From positions 1 through 52,509 of IMG/VR virus record IMGVR_UViG_3300026473_000017: DNA of 52,509 bases; one strand, 5' to 3'. Below, in pieces: positions 51,035-52,509 of this stretch. Every line of letters starts with the position of its first letter. Positions within the stretch are counted from its first letter, which is position 1. A program made the position numbers and the translations under genes. The stretch is from a virus. A model generated the notes under the pieces. It was not told the DNA's origin. It saw only the letters and a program-made list of their open reading frames with translations, and searched no databases.

Positions 51035-52450
51035 TTAAACGTAACGAACTGTTACAACACCACTACCTTCATTGCTTGTTAAGCGGCTCATAGCGATACG
51101 CATACTAGCAACGATAACACGACGCTGATTGATAACTTCGTCATCTGTGTCAATACGCATTGCACGATGATTACCAACAACAAAGTTGCGTGGGTTAACT
51201 ATAACGGCTAGTGCATCGTTAGCAGCTGCACCTGTCATTTGTGCACTAACAACAACTGGAGTTTGGGCGATTAGTCCAACTTGACCAGTAATTAGTGTGT
51301 TACGTGACTCACTAATCTTGTCTGTGCTTTGGAAAGTAGCATCTTCTAGTAGATCATAATATGCTGCTTGGCTAACAAAGCAGATTAATTCGCTAGGCTC
51401 TAAGCCCCAAACACCTAATGCACGACGAGCAGCCTGGAATTTAGCAAATGTAAATCCTGTTGCTCCAGTACCACCAACTGCAACTGTTGGGCTGCTTGTA
51501 GCGCTACCATCATAAAATGCTAGACCATTGATACCAGCCGCATATGTTGTAGCACCAACGTCATTACCTAGGAGCATAGACTTGTCTAGTGTCTTAGCCA
51601 TACGACGTGTGATTGCATCGCGGATGATAGGTACTAGGGCAATAAGACCATCTTCCTCTTCTTCAAAGGCGATGTACTCTTTGGTAGCTAGCTTAGCGCT
51701 GCTGATCTCAATGTCTTTGAGCGCATGTGTGCGAGCTGTACCACTGCTAGCTGCAGCACCAAAATCACTGTTTGCTACCCAGGTTGCATCTGCACCAGCA
51801 TCTGGATTGATAGGCAGCTTCATGAAAGGCTGTGGCATGTTGATCTGACGGATTGTACCAGCAACAACTAGCTGACGACGAATCTCGTTTTCCATGTTGG
51901 TGCTAACTTCTAGTTCCCAAACTTGACCTGGTAGGCGAACTGCACCACCTGCTCCACCACCCGATCCAGCAGCACCAGCTGTACCGCCACTAGCGTACTT
52001 TTGTACTAGGCTCTTGGCATACTTGGTTTCTTCGATAGGCTTTTTAGTGATCTTGCTGATAAATACAGCTGCTTCTTTTTCTGCGTATGTAGCACCACCG
52101 TCGCTGCTCTTAACATCACTAAACTGCATACGGCTCTTTTGAATAGCTTCTAGCTCAGCAGCTTTTTCACGTAGTGCACTCTCTAGACCTTCTAGGGCGC
52201 TCTTGTGGCTGTCAGCTTGCTCGGCTAAGCGCTTTTCAACTTCAGCTAATAGCTTTTCTGCACCTGTGTCAACTGTTTGAACTGCGCTAACAGCAGCCTT
52301 AATTTTAGCTTGTAGCTGTGCTTCTTCATCAGCTTTACGCTGCGCTTCTTCAGCAGCTTTAGTTTGAGCCTCTACAACAGCACGTGCTGTTTCAGCAGCA
52401 GCCTTAGCAGCAGCGTCGGCCAATAATTTTTCTAACTCTTTTGGATCCAT
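51035..52450 (-). CDS. Major capsid protein, HK97 fold, with N-terminal helical delta-like region
   Basis: 471 aa from an ATG at 52450 with AAGGA 7 bases upstream. Residues 1-110 are almost pure charged helix rich in Ala, Glu, Lys and Gln (KAAEEAQRKADEEAQLQAKI), a scaffold-like delta domain expected to be removed by the capsid protease. The HK97-fold core runs from about 165, with GQVWELEVSTNMENEIRRQL and VGLIAQTPVVVSAQMTGAAA and a C-terminal RVIVASMRIAMSRLTSNEG. A Gly-rich linker (GGTAGAAGSGGGAGGAVRLP) is near residue 153-172. The frame is open upstream to the window edge (19 more codons), so an upstream fusion cannot be excluded. The gene is followed by two stem-loops. Confidence 0.9.
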   Translation of the reverse strand: MDPKELEKLLADAAAKAAAETARAVVEAQTKAAEEAQRKADEEAQLQAKIKAAVSAVQTVDTGAEKLLAEVEKRLAEQADSHKSALEGLESALREKAAELEAIQKSRMQFSDVKSSDGGATYAEKEAAVFISKITKKPIEETKYAKSLVQKYASGGTAGAAGSGGGAGGAVRLPGQVWELEVSTNMENEIRRQLVVAGTIRQINMPQPFMKLPINPDAGADATWVANSDFGAAASSGTARTHALKDIEISSAKLATKEYIAFEEEEDGLIALVPIIRDAITRRMAKTLDKSMLLGNDVGATTYAAGINGLAFYDGSATSSPTVAVGGTGATGFTFAKFQAARRALGVWGLEPSELICFVSQAAYYDLLEDATFQSTDKISESRNTLITGQVGLIAQTPVVVSAQMTGAAANDALAVIVNPRNFVVGNHRAMRIDTDDEVINQRRVIVASMRIAMSRLTSNEGSGVVTVRYV

Positions 52451-52509
52451 GTTCCATTCCTTTTTGGTTTCGCTATTTGCGTTTGTAGAGGACTCTAGCC
52501 CTTTAGCTG

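Noticed and set aside
1-52509. tRNA genes, integrase/att sites or replication origin
   Set aside because: Looked for cloverleaf-like stretches and recombinase signatures; essentially all DNA is protein coding and none was seen.

Overview
The window is a contiguous piece of a tailed double-stranded DNA phage genome. About forty genes all lie on the minus strand, so the genome reads from right to left. They are packed with overlapping ATGA or TAATG stop/start junctions and almost no spacers. The morphogenesis order (HK97-fold capsid protein, head-tail connector, tail terminator, major tail protein, frameshifted tail chaperone pair, 1726-aa tape measure, lambda M/L/K-I/J-like tip proteins) is that of a phage with a long non-contractile tail (siphovirus). 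A GH19 endolysin with a spanin-like pair and several lipobox proteins point to a Gram-negative host. Many tail-fibre and exported proteins look like families I remember from cyanophage, pelagiphage and other aquatic metagenome phages. That affinity is from memory and was not searched. No integrase, repressor, reverse transcriptase, tRNA or CRISPR array was seen. Terminase, portal and capsid protease must lie beyond the right edge.

Layout in the direction of transcription: 52.5-46.2 kb holds the head and tail-tube genes: capsid protein with an N-terminal helical delta-like region, connector, a long 526-aa protein, tail terminator, major tail protein, and tail chaperones joined by a canonical G GGA AAC -1 frameshift site. 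Stem-loops sit in each of the three spacers around the two major structural genes. At 46.2-46.15 kb a terminator is followed by a perfect extended-minus-10 sigma70 promoter that drives the tape measure and tip genes (46.1-35.3 kb). These include a single 1579-aa polypeptide that fuses an NlpC/P60 peptidase, a lambda I-like segment and the J-like tip protein. A fibre with a C-terminal S74 self-cleaving chaperone follows (35.3-32.1 kb). At 31.6 kb a second terminator/promoter pair, sharing the same promoter sequence, opens the accessory operon.

31.4-8.1 kb is an extraordinary host-recognition region. It holds collagen-like fibres rich in GPTGP triplets, glycine-rich adhesins, two giant proteins of 1436 and 2085 aa built from five and six LamG-like lectin domains (the larger also has two SPRY-like domains), tail-fibre chaperone-like proteins, a 2OG-Fe(II) oxygenase and a GT2 glycosyltransferase. 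The modules are visibly shuffled and duplicated between genes. The lectin and glycine-rich cores have a base composition unlike the rest of the genome, while the ends of the same genes look native.

7.1-5.65 kb is the lysis cassette (inner-membrane coiled-coil spanin candidate, outer-membrane lipoprotein, GH19 endolysin). 5.6-0.45 kb is a run of seven predicted exported or membrane proteins, including two secreted Asn/Thr- and Gln/Ser-rich proteins, a DUF4337-like protein and a lipoprotein. The window ends inside a PhoH-like ATPase gene.

Best candidates for something undescribed: (1) the late-transcribed exported Asn/Gln-rich cassette; (2) a possible collagen-fibre modification set (oxygenase plus glycosyltransferase plus GPT-repeat fibres); (3) stem-loops and paired terminator/promoter switches that appear to set stoichiometry of structural transcripts.
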